Source: Bryobacteraceae bacterium
GTDB lineage: Bacteria; Acidobacteriota; Terriglobia; Bryobacterales; Bryobacteraceae
NCBI GenBank assembly: GCA_030041985.1
Contig: JASIAM010000060.1
Location: 1 to 64,000, forward strand
Length of the DNA: 64,000 bases
Direction: 5' to 3'
Of this stretch, positions 26,477 through 36,463 are shown piece by piece (the stretch's first letter is position 1; each line of letters begins with the position of its first letter). Both the position numbers and the translations under genes were made by a program. The notes beneath the pieces were generated by a model, which was not told the origin of the DNA, did no database searches, and saw only the letters and a list, made by a program, of their open reading frames with translations.

Positions 26477-27443
26477 AAGTGGATTGTCTTGCCTGTTGAC
26501 TCTGACGGCGTGTAAGGCCGGAGTACTCAAACGTGGTTTCGCGGACCGCATAGCTGGGCCGATCCATCATTCGGAAATGCATGCGTGCCAGATATTCGCC
26601 AATGATACCCAGTGCAAATAGCTGGGTTCCGGAAAAGAGGGCGATCATGGACGCCAGAAAGGGGAAGCCTGGCACGGGGTCGCCATCATAAAAAAAACGG
26701 AAGGCGACATAGGCCAGGATTGCCAAACCCACCAGCGCGCTGGAGAATCCCACGATGCTAGCAATTTGCAGCGGCACCGTGGTGAAGCCGGTCATCATAT
26801 TTAGCGCATGCACCACCAGCTTGCGAAATGTGTAGTTGGAGACTCCGATTGTGCGGGGATCGTTTTCAACCGAAACCGCGGCGAACCTGCGGGTGCCCCA
26901 GGTCAATAAAACGTCAATGGAGACGAAAGGGCCCGAATACGCTGCGAACGCTTCCCGCAACTGAGTTCGGAAAACGCGGAAGGCGCTCACCTGCCGCGCT
27001 GTTTCCGCTCCCATGGCGCTTTGTAAGGCGAACTTTGTCAGAGTCGAAGCGACATTTCGAAGCAGACCGTGCGACTGCCGTTTGGGTGTTCCGTAGACCA
27101 CATCATGGCCTTTGCCGAGGCACTCGAGCAGCTTGGGAATATCCTCAGGGCGCGTCTGCAGATCGTCATCGAGGGTCGCTATGATCTCGAACCGCGCCAT
27201 TCGAATTCCGCATAGGAGCGCGTTATGCTGCCCGAAGTTTCGCATCAGGTTCAGGCCGCGAACCCACGAATGCACAGCCGCTAACTCCCGGATAATATTC
27301 CAGCTCTGGTCGCGACTGCCGTCATTCACCAGAATCAGCTCGCCGAGGGCGGACTCCGGTTCCAGAACGCCTTGCAAACGTTCTACCAGGATTGGCAGGC
27401 TGCCCTCCGAGTTATAAACTGGAATCACTACAGAGACGGGCAT
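26460..27443 (-). CDS. Family 2 glycosyltransferase with C-terminal membrane spans (ArnC/DPM1-like)
   Basis: 327 residues. A GT2 domain (VSVVIPVYNSEGSLPILVERL, LILVNDGSRDQSW, NFGQHNALLCGI, ATLDDDLQTRPEDIPKLL with the DxD) is followed by two membrane spans at about 230-285. This is the layout of enzymes that load a sugar onto undecaprenyl phosphate. It lies between methyltransferases in a tight leftward operon with wecE. Confidence 0.88.
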   Translation of the reverse strand: MPVSVVIPVYNSEGSLPILVERLQGVLEPESALGELILVNDGSRDQSWNIIRELAAVHSWVRGLNLMRNFGQHNALLCGIRMARFEIIATLDDDLQTRPEDIPKLLECLGKGHDVVYGTPKRQSHGLLRNVASTLTKFALQSAMGAETARQVSAFRVFRTQLREAFAAYSGPFVSIDVLLTWGTRRFAAVSVENDPRTIGVSNYTFRKLVVHALNMMTGFTTVPLQIASIVGFSSALVGLAILAYVAFRFFYDGDPVPGFPFLASMIALFSGTQLFALGIIGEYLARMHFRMMDRPSYAVRETTFEYSGLTRRQSQQARQSTYAGYL

Positions 27444-27450
27444 TTGCAGA

Positions 27451-28083
27451 TCATAGCACTGGGGAGCCAGCCACTGATTCCTGTGTAGCCCGTACTTCGC
27501 CTACGCCGAGAATGTACTGATGGTATATGGCGAAATTCTCCCAATGAATCAGGCGAAAGCTGGTTTCCAGATGGCTCCGCAAGGAATCTGCCGTCCGAGG
27601 GCATTCACCTCTGTCGAGGGCCCATAAAGCCCGGCTGAGAAGCCTGCCGGGCACCAGCAAGGGGTCCAAAAATAGGAGTGTTCCACATGGCTTAATTACC
27701 CGCCGGAATTCACGGACACCCGCTGTAAGCATTTGCTCGTTCAAATGATGCGCAACAAACATGCATACCAGGACATCAATGCTATGGTCCGCGAGCGGCA
27801 TTCTGAGTGCGTCCGCTAAAACCGCCAGCCCGGCGGGTGACTTTTCCCGAAAGCCCCTAAGTTTGGCAGGGTCGATTTCCAGGCATATGTATGTATACTC
27901 TGGCGGCACCAGCTTTCTTAGGGTTCCTGTGCCCCCACCAACGTCGAGTACACATCCTTTTTCGCTGCCTGGAGGCAGATGTCGTTGGAGCCTCCGGTAG
28001 ACATGATCCGCACCCGCCAGCACCTGTATCCGATCGTAAACCCACGGATGAGATGCCAGCTTGTGCAGAAATTCACGAAGCAT
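27451..28083 (-). CDS. Class I methyltransferase
   Basis: 210 residues: GCVLDVGGGTGTLRKLVPPEYTYICLEIDP, then IDVLVCMFVAHHLNE and FRRVIKPCGTLLFLDPLL. The start overlaps the end of wecE by 11 bp, showing translational coupling. Methyltransferase type 11-like; substrate unknown, presumably a sugar of the cluster. Confidence 0.86.
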   Translation of the reverse strand: MLREFLHKLASHPWVYDRIQVLAGADHVYRRLQRHLPPGSEKGCVLDVGGGTGTLRKLVPPEYTYICLEIDPAKLRGFREKSPAGLAVLADALRMPLADHSIDVLVCMFVAHHLNEQMLTAGVREFRRVIKPCGTLLFLDPLLVPGRLLSRALWALDRGECPRTADSLRSHLETSFRLIHWENFAIYHQYILGVGEVRATQESVAGSPVL

Positions 28084-29224
28084 ACATGCGGCCGCCTAAG
28101 CCAGCGAAGGATTGTACGGCATCGATTACGGCCTCTTGATCCGCTTCCTCGAGCCCGGTATAAAAAGGAAGACGAACCAGACGGTCCGAAACATCCTCGG
28201 CGACCGGACACACCGCCGGCCGTCCGAATCTTTGGCCGGCCGCCGAGCGGTTCAGCGGGAGATAGTGAAACACGCTCAGGATTCCACGCTCCCGCAGGCG
28301 GCCTATCAAAGCTTGGCGAAACTCCAAGCTTGGGACGATCATATAGAACATGTGATGGGGTTGGTCGCAGTACTGGGGAATGAAGGGCAGCCGTACATGC
28401 ATGCGGTCGGCCCATTCGCTCAGCCCAGCGTAGTATGTGTTCCAGATACGCTTACGTTTCGTCTGTATTTCCTCCACACTCTCGAGTTGAGCCAGCAGAA
28501 ACGCCGCCAGCACATCGGAGGGAAGATAGCTCGAGCCGACGTCCACCCATGTGTATTTGTCAACCTGCCCGCGAAAGAAGCGGCTTCTGTCCGTGCCTTT
28601 TTCTCTGATGATCTCTGCGCGCTCGACGTATTTTGGATCGTTAATCAAAAGGGCGCCGCCCTCGCCACAGGTTACGTTCTTGGTTTCGTGAAAACTCTGT
28701 GCAGCCATGCAACCGAGTGTTCCCAACTGTTTCCCGCGGTACCTGCCCAAAAACCCATGCGCGTTGTCTTCGACCACCGCAATCCCATGCGATGACGCAA
28801 TGTCCAGAATGAGGTCCATCTCGCAACCGACGCCCGCATAGTGAACCGCAACAATGGCTCTGGTCAGGTTCGTGATCAGGCCTTCGAGCAGAGATTCATC
28901 GAGGTTCAGGGTGTCCGGGCGGCTATCGACAAAGACAGGAATTGCGCCTCGAAGCACGAAGGCATTCACCGTCGAAACGAAGGTAAATGACGGGACAATG
29001 ACTTCATCGCCCGGGCCTATATTCAACAAAAGCGCGGCCATCTCGAGGGCGTGGGTGCAGGAGGTAGTCAGCAGTGCTTTGCGCGTACCGGTGAGGCGTT
29101 CCAACAACTCGTGGCATTTATGCGTAAATGCACCGTCACCGGAAGCATGGCCTGCCTCAAGGGCCTCACGAATATATTGAAACTCATTGCCGGTGACATA
29201 GGGCTTATTAAACGGAATTCTCAA
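28073..29224 (-). CDS. wecE: dTDP-4-amino-4,6-dideoxygalactose transaminase
   Basis: 383 residues of the DegT/DnrJ/EryC1 aminotransferase family and close to WecE (RffA): IPFNKPYVTGNEFQYI, PGDEVIVPSFTFVSTVNAFVLRGA, VHYAGVGCEMD, FHETKN with the PLP lysine, GTDRSRFFRGQVDKYTWVDVGSSYL. WecE makes dTDP-4-amino-4,6-dideoxygalactose (Fuc4N precursor) from the 4-keto sugar. It is the first gene of the leftward operon that also encodes a GT2 and three methyltransferases. The RmlA/RmlB steps that feed it are not in the window. Confidence 0.92.
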   Translation of the reverse strand: MRIPFNKPYVTGNEFQYIREALEAGHASGDGAFTHKCHELLERLTGTRKALLTTSCTHALEMAALLLNIGPGDEVIVPSFTFVSTVNAFVLRGAIPVFVDSRPDTLNLDESLLEGLITNLTRAIVAVHYAGVGCEMDLILDIASSHGIAVVEDNAHGFLGRYRGKQLGTLGCMAAQSFHETKNVTCGEGGALLINDPKYVERAEIIREKGTDRSRFFRGQVDKYTWVDVGSSYLPSDVLAAFLLAQLESVEEIQTKRKRIWNTYYAGLSEWADRMHVRLPFIPQYCDQPHHMFYMIVPSLEFRQALIGRLRERGILSVFHYLPLNRSAAGQRFGRPAVCPVAEDVSDRLVRLPFYTGLEEADQEAVIDAVQSFAGLGGRMYAS

Positions 29225-29388
29225 CCCAGGGCCTCCACCCGCACCACGTGTTTGCCGGCGATTCTATTAAATCGCGAGCGTAGCATGTTGCCCTTCCAGC
29301 GTGCAAACCTCCTGTGGCCCACACCAGCTTATGATCGGCTTCACGACGGCCGATCGATTATAATTTGCTTTTAACATCCTGGGATAGT

Positions 29389-32232
29389 ATGCCAAACTTG
29401 TTTGAATTTGGCCCTCTGGCATTCTTCGTGTGGTTGTTCGCAACACTCGCAGCGTCGGCCTTGATAGCTCGGCCGATCACGATGGCGTATGACCAAGCTA
29501 AAAGCACCCGTGCGTACTTTTGGGCCGCAACGTTGTGCCTACACCTCCTGCTGATGTGTACCGTGCCGTTGGCGCTAACGTTCTTGAAAGTCAATACTCC
29601 GGTGCTCTACATAGCCATAGCGCTTGGTTTACTTGCTGCAATCCTTTACCCGAGTAGAATCAGGCCGGCCTGGGACGATGTGCGCCGCGTGCTCCACTCC
29701 GCTCAACCTGCTTATCAAAGAACGCTGACCGCGGCTCTCGCGCTGCTATTCATCCCCCCGCTGATGTTCAACATCGCCCCAATAACAGAAACGGATTCAT
29801 TGGGTCCGGCAAGCGCCATCATCGCATTCGCGCATAACGCACTGTCGCCTAACCACCTTTTTCTTTCGGGCACTAGCCAGTTTTGGGAATTCAGCTATTT
29901 GCCATCCTATGTCCTGACCCGCACTGACCGTTACTTCTGGCTCAGCTCCTTCGAGGCCGTGGTCCTATTCGCAATCTGTGCGTACCTTGTATCCGTTTCG
30001 CTCAGTCTACGGCGTCCACTGTGCGTTCTTCTGGCGGCCAATGCGGCAGCAGTGTATCACTTCTGGTTTGGACCGGCTGGGGTGATGACCCTGAAGGTGG
30101 ACATGATTGACGCCGCGGGTGTCCTCGTTCTAGTGCTGGCTTGCCTGATGATGATTCAAGGCAACTTCGGGCGTCTAACGGCACTTCTCGCCGTCTCAGG
30201 GACTGCCTTTGTGATTACGAAGTTAAATGGTCCATTTTTCTTAGTTGGGCTGCTTAGTATTACCGCATCGATAGTTTATACTGTGAGACGTCATGTGTTC
30301 CGCCGGTTTCTAAGTTTCTCGCTTGCTACGTCGTTGTGTGCCATTGTGATTTCGGGGCACTTGTATGTGTACAATCTGTTCCACTATCACAATCCCTTTT
30401 ACCCCGTCGACTTACCGATTCTGAGCCTTCACCTACCCGGAAGGCTTTCTAATTTGCAGGCTACATCCATTTTTGCTCACATTCGTGAGGGCGCGCTGTG
30501 GAAGACATTGTTGTTTAGCAGTTCGCGCGGCGTGCATTACGGGGGTGCATTGTTCGCGCTTGAGCTGCTCGTCTTCTTCTTGCTGGTAGCCCCTGTGAGT
30601 GCACGTAAGTTCCTAAAGCTTGTCAGAGGGTGCCCTACAGAGAAAACTCTGGTCATCGGGTTAGTAGGACTCTTCGGTTGGCTCTTGTATTTCGCGGCGC
30701 CATGGAGCGCAGGCAATACGCCCACGGACTTTTACTATCTGAGCCCTATGGCAAGTCTCAGATATGCTTTGCCGTTTCTATTTCTGTCGGAGGCATGGCT
30801 GGTGGCTTTGGTTCCAGCCAATCGAAGGGCTGTTTGGCTGACTGGTGCAGTGCTCGCAGTAAGCTTTTTGTCGCGGATGTACATATTGTATTTCCAACTG
30901 CCGCTTATAAGCGCGCTAAACGTATCGGGCGTACTTGCGGGCCCGTGTGGGCGAGCCAGTGAGATCGTTGTGAGCGTTGTCGGGATCATGTGTTTGGCTG
31001 TGGTCGTATTTCGATGGCGAGGAGGTCTCCGAGCTGTTTTGGCCGTGACGGCCACTGGCGTACTCCTGGCTGCGCCCGGTATTGTGGAGGCGAACCGAAA
31101 GATTTGGCTTGCGCCTTGGCAGTTTGTAACGAAGGTCGTCGCCTTTGCCGAGCCGGCGGAGGTGTTTGCCATTAATCAGTGGGATAACCAGAGGTTGATG
31201 GAAAACCTCTATATTGAGGGCGGTATCCGCGCGCAGCACCACCTAACGTACGGTTCGGTGAACGACCTTAAAGACTATCTCAAACAACGGGCGAATCCGC
31301 CCCGGTTTGTGATTTTTGCCAGCTTCGTTGATTACAGTACCTCGAAGATCGAGCGACTCAGTAAGATACTCGCGGCCATTGACTATGCGCCGCTCGGGGC
31401 GAACTCTCGGTCCGGCGCTTTTGAATACGCTCCGGGCGTCAGATTAGGGGAGCTTGGACAAGCAGGGCTGGGAAAGGCGGCATATTGTCCCCACGAGGCG
31501 TGCCTTCCGCCAACCCCGGTCGCTACTGGTTTGGAATATGTCGGCGCGACGGGGGATTTATACTACGCGCAAGATGGCCACCTGCGGACGATCATTGGTT
31601 CGGAAGGAGAGAAGTCCAGCATCGGAGGAATGGGCGGTGAGTATCCGAATGGTTCCTGGACGGGACTACCGATTACCTGGAATAGGATGGCTTGGGATTT
31701 GGATCAGACGCGAGTGCAAGAAATTATGGCCGCCTTCACTGTTACCAGATTCCCGGCTGGCAAAGCGCCGGGGCCGGGCTGGTCGATTGCTGGTAACATA
31801 CGCCACGATTCCACAATTCTAAAAGACAGGGAAGGTTCAGCCGTAAGAATCCGTGCCTTGGAGACACGCCCGGACGGTTGGCTAGCGTTGGTGTATTCCG
31901 GCCCACAACTGACGGCGAAAACGGACTTCAGCCTGGACTGCGAAGTCCGGAGCCTGGTGAAGCAAGTGTACCTCCAGTCCTTTGATTTCGGTCCGAAGGG
32001 AGTTATCGGGACGCGGTCCCTGCTCGTTTCGGGTGCGGAACAGTGGTCCCATGCGAGCCTAGGTTATGGATTTCGTGATGCCGCAACTGGAAGCTATATG
32101 GCCATTGCTATCTTTGGCGTAAAGAACGAGGAATTTCTGGATTTACGGTACGCGCGGGTTCTAAAGGGCCGCTGGCTTGAAGGAGTGCCGGCGAAAGAGC
32201 AATCCGAACCGATAGCGCCTCGTCAACCCTGA
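29389..32232 (+). CDS. Polytopic membrane protein, GT-C-like
   Basis: 947 residues from ATG 29389 (a TTG 24 bp earlier is in frame). At least ten hydrophobic spans fill the first 560 residues; the remaining 390 form a soluble part. An acidic ITETDSLGPASAI motif in an early outer loop (about residues 125-140) recalls the metal-binding loop of GT-C glycosyltransferases (GT39-like). If so, it would transfer sugar from a polyprenyl donor outside the membrane. No close family recognised. Confidence 0.65.
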   Translation: MPNLFEFGPLAFFVWLFATLAASALIARPITMAYDQAKSTRAYFWAATLCLHLLLMCTVPLALTFLKVNTPVLYIAIALGLLAAILYPSRIRPAWDDVRRVLHSAQPAYQRTLTAALALLFIPPLMFNIAPITETDSLGPASAIIAFAHNALSPNHLFLSGTSQFWEFSYLPSYVLTRTDRYFWLSSFEAVVLFAICAYLVSVSLSLRRPLCVLLAANAAAVYHFWFGPAGVMTLKVDMIDAAGVLVLVLACLMMIQGNFGRLTALLAVSGTAFVITKLNGPFFLVGLLSITASIVYTVRRHVFRRFLSFSLATSLCAIVISGHLYVYNLFHYHNPFYPVDLPILSLHLPGRLSNLQATSIFAHIREGALWKTLLFSSSRGVHYGGALFALELLVFFLLVAPVSARKFLKLVRGCPTEKTLVIGLVGLFGWLLYFAAPWSAGNTPTDFYYLSPMASLRYALPFLFLSEAWLVALVPANRRAVWLTGAVLAVSFLSRMYILYFQLPLISALNVSGVLAGPCGRASEIVVSVVGIMCLAVVVFRWRGGLRAVLAVTATGVLLAAPGIVEANRKIWLAPWQFVTKVVAFAEPAEVFAINQWDNQRLMENLYIEGGIRAQHHLTYGSVNDLKDYLKQRANPPRFVIFASFVDYSTSKIERLSKILAAIDYAPLGANSRSGAFEYAPGVRLGELGQAGLGKAAYCPHEACLPPTPVATGLEYVGATGDLYYAQDGHLRTIIGSEGEKSSIGGMGGEYPNGSWTGLPITWNRMAWDLDQTRVQEIMAAFTVTRFPAGKAPGPGWSIAGNIRHDSTILKDREGSAVRIRALETRPDGWLALVYSGPQLTAKTDFSLDCEVRSLVKQVYLQSFDFGPKGVIGTRSLLVSGAEQWSHASLGYGFRDAATGSYMAIAIFGVKNEEFLDLRYARVLKGRWLEGVPAKEQSEPIAPRQP

Positions 32233-32465
32233 CGGGCGACTACATCAGTTATCACGGTTTCTCCTCTAATTCTCCAGCGCACATCTGCCAATGAACAGGT
32301 TAATGGCAAGGCTTTCGTCCCGAGTCTCACGTATTCTGTTATCGAGCGCCGGCCGCTCCACTATAGGCGTTTCGACCACTAGGTGGAAGTTTAGAATACA
32401 ATAACGGAAAGCCATCGTGCGGCGGACCATGGAAGGCAGGGGAGGTTATTCCCTCGGGAACATTG

Positions 32466-33566
32466 ATGAAGATTTTCGTTGCCGGTGTATGCGGCTTTGT
32501 CGGGAGCTCATTGGCGCGCTGGTTTCAGGCTGCCAGTGACCGTGTCTCAGTATTTGGAGTAGATAATCTCGCTCGCCCCGGAAGCGAGATAAACCGTTCA
32601 CAGCTACGTTCGACCGGCATCACAGTTGATCATGCGGACGTGCGACTGGCCTCTGATCTGGAGAATCTCCCTGGCCCAGATTGGGTAATCGACGCTGCTG
32701 CTAATCCAAGTGTGCTGGCAGGTGTGGATGGCCGCTCAAGCAGCCGGCAGCTTATTGAACACAACTTAGGCGGCACTTTACACTTGCTTGAGTACGCGAA
32801 GAAGCATGGAGCGGGATTCCTGCTTTTGAGTACAAGCCGTGTATATTCCATCGCTGCTTTGACACAGGTCCCGGTACAGGTGGCCGGAAGCTCATTCCGG
32901 CTGGACACGGGGAAAGCACTGCCGCCTGGACTATCTGAAGAGGGAATTAGTGAGAAGTTCTCCGTGGCTGCTCCGGTTTCCCTCTATGGCAGTACCAAGC
33001 TCGCTGCGGAAATCCTGGCCCTTGAGTATGGGCACACATTTCAGTTCCCGGTGTGGGTTAACCGTTGCGGTGTCATGGCAGGGGCAGGTCAGTTCGGCAC
33101 TCCGGAGCAGGGGATCTTTTCGTATTGGATGCACGCCCATGCCGCACGAAAACCGCTGCGGTATATCGGCTTCGGCGGCGCAGGATACCAGGTTCGCGAT
33201 GTTTTGCACCCGGAAGACCTCGCGAGACTGCTATGGTTGGAAATAAACGATGGCTGCGCTGGTGGCGAACGGGTTTTTAATGTCGGCGGAGGCTCGAAGA
33301 ACGCCATCTCGCTAGCCGGGCTCACCACAATTTGTGACAAACACTTCGGGCCGCACGTGCCGCAGGCGGACAACCGGGAGCGGCCGTTCGATCTGCCCTG
33401 GATCGTTATGGACTCCCGGAATGCGAAGGACCGTTTCAATTGGAGACCTACCAGGCCGCTGCTTTCGATTTTGGAGGAACTCGCTAGCCATGCCCGGCAT
33501 CACCCAGAGTGGCTTGAACTTTCAAACGGCCTGGCATCTTTGCCGGCAGAAGAGTTTTGCGCATGA
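32466..33566 (+). CDS. CDP-paratose 2-epimerase-like SDR
   Basis: 366 residues. The NAD loop (KIFVAGVCGFVGSSLARWF) has a hydrophobic first strand ending in G-x-x-G-x-x-G; the catalytic pair is in SLYGSTKLAAE, and the LSTSRVYSI and GAGQFGTPEQGIFSYWMHAHAARKPLRYIGFGGAGYQVRDVLHPEDLA region matches CDP-tyvelose/paratose epimerases (RfbE-like) best. It overlaps the following GT2 by ATGA. ATG 32466 is preferred over TTG 32463. Confidence 0.85.
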   Translation: MKIFVAGVCGFVGSSLARWFQAASDRVSVFGVDNLARPGSEINRSQLRSTGITVDHADVRLASDLENLPGPDWVIDAAANPSVLAGVDGRSSSRQLIEHNLGGTLHLLEYAKKHGAGFLLLSTSRVYSIAALTQVPVQVAGSSFRLDTGKALPPGLSEEGISEKFSVAAPVSLYGSTKLAAEILALEYGHTFQFPVWVNRCGVMAGAGQFGTPEQGIFSYWMHAHAARKPLRYIGFGGAGYQVRDVLHPEDLARLLWLEINDGCAGGERVFNVGGGSKNAISLAGLTTICDKHFGPHVPQADNRERPFDLPWIVMDSRNAKDRFNWRPTRPLLSILEELASHARHHPEWLELSNGLASLPAEEFCA

Positions 33567-34417
33567 GCACAAGCTTGGCTGACTCCAGCAGCTCGGAGAC
33601 GAATGACCTCAAGCTTCTGACCGTCGTGATTCCCGCTCGAAACGAAGCCGGCGCAATTCGTTCGACAGTCGAGCATCTGACCTTAGAGTTGCGCCTCGGC
33701 GGCATCCCGCACGAAATTATCGTGGTAGACGACGGAAGTACCGATGCGACATGGAGCATTCTGCAGAATCTTCAGGATACGTTACCGTCGGTCAGGCCTA
33801 TTCAGAATTACGGACTGCACGGGTTCGGCAGAGCAGTGATTTGTGGTTTGAATGAGATGAGGGGCGATGCCGTCGTGATTATGATGGCGGACGAGTCCGA
33901 TGATTGCCGGGACGTCGTGCGATATTGGAAAGTCCTCAACGAAGGTTACGATGCCGTCTTTGGCTCCCGGTTTACCAAAGGTGGTGGTGTTATCGATTAT
34001 CCGCTCCTCAAGCTCTTACTGAACCGCCTCTTCAACCGTACGATTCGGGTTTTGTTTCACATTAAGCTGAATGATACGACGAACGCATTTAAGGCGTACC
34101 GACGCTCAGTTATTGACGGATGCAGGCCCTTGATCTCGCCACACTTCAACCTCACCATAGAACTGCCCCTCAAAACAATCGTCCGCGGGTACACTTGGAC
34201 AACGGTTCCGATTACTTGGCGAAACCGTCGAACGGGAGAAGCAAAACTCAAGCTGAAGGAAATGGGAAGCCGATATGTATTTATCTGCTTCTATGTGTGG
34301 CTTGAGAAATACTTCAGCCGGGGTGATTACCGGAAACCAGCGGCCTTGAATAGCAGCAATGAAAGCTTGCCACGTACGATTGGTGCCGCTAAATCATCAG
34401 GTATATCTCCGGACTGA
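33563..34417 (+). CDS. Family 2 glycosyltransferase (DPM1-like)
   Basis: 284 residues starting inside the upstream stop (ATGA). A GT2 core: LTVVIPARNEAGAIRSTVEHL, IIVVDDGSTDATWSIL, GFGRAVICGLNEMRGDAVVIMMADESDD. No C-terminal membrane spans are seen, unlike the enzyme at 26460. With the epimerase upstream it forms a two-gene unit that makes and transfers one dideoxy or related sugar. Acceptor unknown. Confidence 0.85.
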   Translation: MSTSLADSSSSETNDLKLLTVVIPARNEAGAIRSTVEHLTLELRLGGIPHEIIVVDDGSTDATWSILQNLQDTLPSVRPIQNYGLHGFGRAVICGLNEMRGDAVVIMMADESDDCRDVVRYWKVLNEGYDAVFGSRFTKGGGVIDYPLLKLLLNRLFNRTIRVLFHIKLNDTTNAFKAYRRSVIDGCRPLISPHFNLTIELPLKTIVRGYTWTTVPITWRNRRTGEAKLKLKEMGSRYVFICFYVWLEKYFSRGDYRKPAALNSSNESLPRTIGAAKSSGISPD

Positions 34418-34573
34418 GAGAAGAGATAAGAACGGCGCCTAGGGCAAATCGTCGGATTCCATAAAGCAGAGCTAACTCCCCATTCAACCGGAAACCCCCG
34501 CGACGCCATCCCTACGGCGGACTCAATGCTTGGCCCTGGCTTTGTGCTTCCACAAGCGACGAGGGGACTATTT

Positions 34574-36358
34574 TCAGTGCGTCTCCGATTTTAGTTTCTT
34601 CAGCTCTTGAAGATACACGTTCACTCCCGGGTTTTGCGGGTCTAAGGCCCGCGCCTTTATCAGATCGCGTTCGGCCAGATCCAAGCGTTTTTGAAGCAGA
34701 TATACCGCACCCCGGTTGTAACGAATCCATTTCTCTAATGCTGGATCCAACTCCAATGCCTTGCTATACGCCACCGCGGACTCGTCTAAGCGGCCGACCA
34801 TCTGCAGGCAAAAGGCATACCGGTATTGTGCCTCTGAATTCTGTTCATCCCACGAGACGAGTTTCTTATATAGGGGCAACGCTTCTGAGAATTTACCCCG
34901 CGAGAAGAGATCCTTAGCACGTTGGATTTCCCCGGCAGGTATGCCCGTAGGAGATGTATATGCAAATCCCCGGTCATCGAGGTAGAGAACCAACTGCGTT
35001 ATCCCACCGCGGACTATCGCGGGCGCCGCATCTGCCCGTTTGACTGTCGTCTGCGGGAACAAATACCGGAAAGCCGCCATCCGTCCCAAACACCATGATT
35101 GCTGCTCGCTCATACCGACAAGGGTCACCTCCGCCCGCCGGTACTGTGGCAACGCAAGCCAATAGCTCACTGAGGTCAAAAGGTGTTTCGTCAACGGCTG
35201 ACTTGCGACGGTCGCGAGGAGTGGCCGCGTCAGTAGAGACCTGCGGCACTCCAGAGTCAAAGATAGTACTACCAGCAAGCTAACGATCACTGCAAGAAAT
35301 CGAAGACGAAGCTGCCGAAGCATCAGAAAAAGGCCAGAGGCCAGGAGCGTAGCTATCATGGCCATCCCGAGACTGGACGCAGTTGAGTAGTATTCAAAGG
35401 GATAAGGAACCAAAGCAATAGGAAGTGCAGGAATAACCGTGATCATGGCCAGGAGGGCTAACGTTGATAGAAAGGTTTCTGGCAATCTCCGACGGTATAG
35501 GACAAAAGACATTACGGCTCCCACGATCAAGAGCGCGACGCCCAGATGCGGCGTCATTGGGACCGGTAAAATATAATCTGACGCCCGATAGAGGACTAAT
35601 CCAGCGAATTGGGGCCGGAGACCGATCTGTGGGGAGTGCCACGCCGACGGCATCCGGATCCGGCTGTATAAAGCCCAAAGCGCGACTAAGCAAAATGACG
35701 GCGCGAGCGTACGAAGGAGGGGGGGCCGGTCCTCGCGGCGCTTCAATAAGAAATAACCACCTGCGAATATGAACGGAGTCGGGAATACGTATTCCTTCGA
35801 TGCGATGGCAACAAATAGAAAAAGCAATGACAGCATCTGGTCCGCGACGGCTTTCGTGTCGAGGTATTTTAGGAAGTAATATATGGAGGCGACGTAGCCC
35901 ATCAGAGGAACGATTTCGATGTTGCCAGTTACCGGCCAGCTCATGTCAAAAGCCCAGATGTTCGAAAATCCAAAAAGCAGTGTACCTAACCAGGCAATTG
36001 CATTGTTACGCAACAGAAGGCGCAAGAGAGCATGGAGGTAATACAGCAGTAGAGCAGCGGCGAAAAACAGTTCGAGAGTAAAACCTGCTGGATTGGGACC
36101 CCAGAGAGTGTTATTCAACCACGGCAACCAATTAGTGGGTAACGGCCGAAAGTAAGGCGGAATTACAGGGGTGCCGAGAAGCAGGTCCAAGGGCTTGGTA
36201 TTTCTGAGCTGGGAGAGGAAAAACCAATCGTCTTGGAAGAACGAAAAAGACAGGGTGTCTCTAAAGTAGACGACCACGCCAAGGTAGAGCAACGCGAAAG
36301 TTGCAATAGGGGTTTGGGCGCGGTGCCAAAGAGCTCGGGCGCTGAGGTGCTGGGTCAC
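34574..36358 (-). CDS. Polytopic GT-C-like membrane protein with C-terminal TPR
   Basis: 594 residues. Many membrane spans occupy residues 15-400. An acidic FFQDDWFFLSQL motif in the first outer loop (about residues 39-50) is typical of GT-C/dolichyl-phosphate-type glycosyltransferases. The last 110 residues are TPR units (EAQYRYAFCLQMVGRLDES, KWIRYNRGAVYLLQKRLDLAERDLIKA), closely similar to the TPR tail of 40582-41049. Extracytoplasmic glycan transfer is inferred. Confidence 0.75.
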   Translation of the reverse strand: MTQHLSARALWHRAQTPIATFALLYLGVVVYFRDTLSFSFFQDDWFFLSQLRNTKPLDLLLGTPVIPPYFRPLPTNWLPWLNNTLWGPNPAGFTLELFFAAALLLYYLHALLRLLLRNNAIAWLGTLLFGFSNIWAFDMSWPVTGNIEIVPLMGYVASIYYFLKYLDTKAVADQMLSLLFLFVAIASKEYVFPTPFIFAGGYFLLKRREDRPPLLRTLAPSFCLVALWALYSRIRMPSAWHSPQIGLRPQFAGLVLYRASDYILPVPMTPHLGVALLIVGAVMSFVLYRRRLPETFLSTLALLAMITVIPALPIALVPYPFEYYSTASSLGMAMIATLLASGLFLMLRQLRLRFLAVIVSLLVVLSLTLECRRSLLTRPLLATVASQPLTKHLLTSVSYWLALPQYRRAEVTLVGMSEQQSWCLGRMAAFRYLFPQTTVKRADAAPAIVRGGITQLVLYLDDRGFAYTSPTGIPAGEIQRAKDLFSRGKFSEALPLYKKLVSWDEQNSEAQYRYAFCLQMVGRLDESAVAYSKALELDPALEKWIRYNRGAVYLLQKRLDLAERDLIKARALDPQNPGVNVYLQELKKLKSETH

Positions 36359-36463
36359 GTCTCTCGATGCAGATGAATCACTTTAGCACAATATCTCCCG
36401 GTTCGAGCCTATGCTAGTTTTGGAGCCTAATGATTTACAGAGTGTCTGCCGATAGATGGGTTG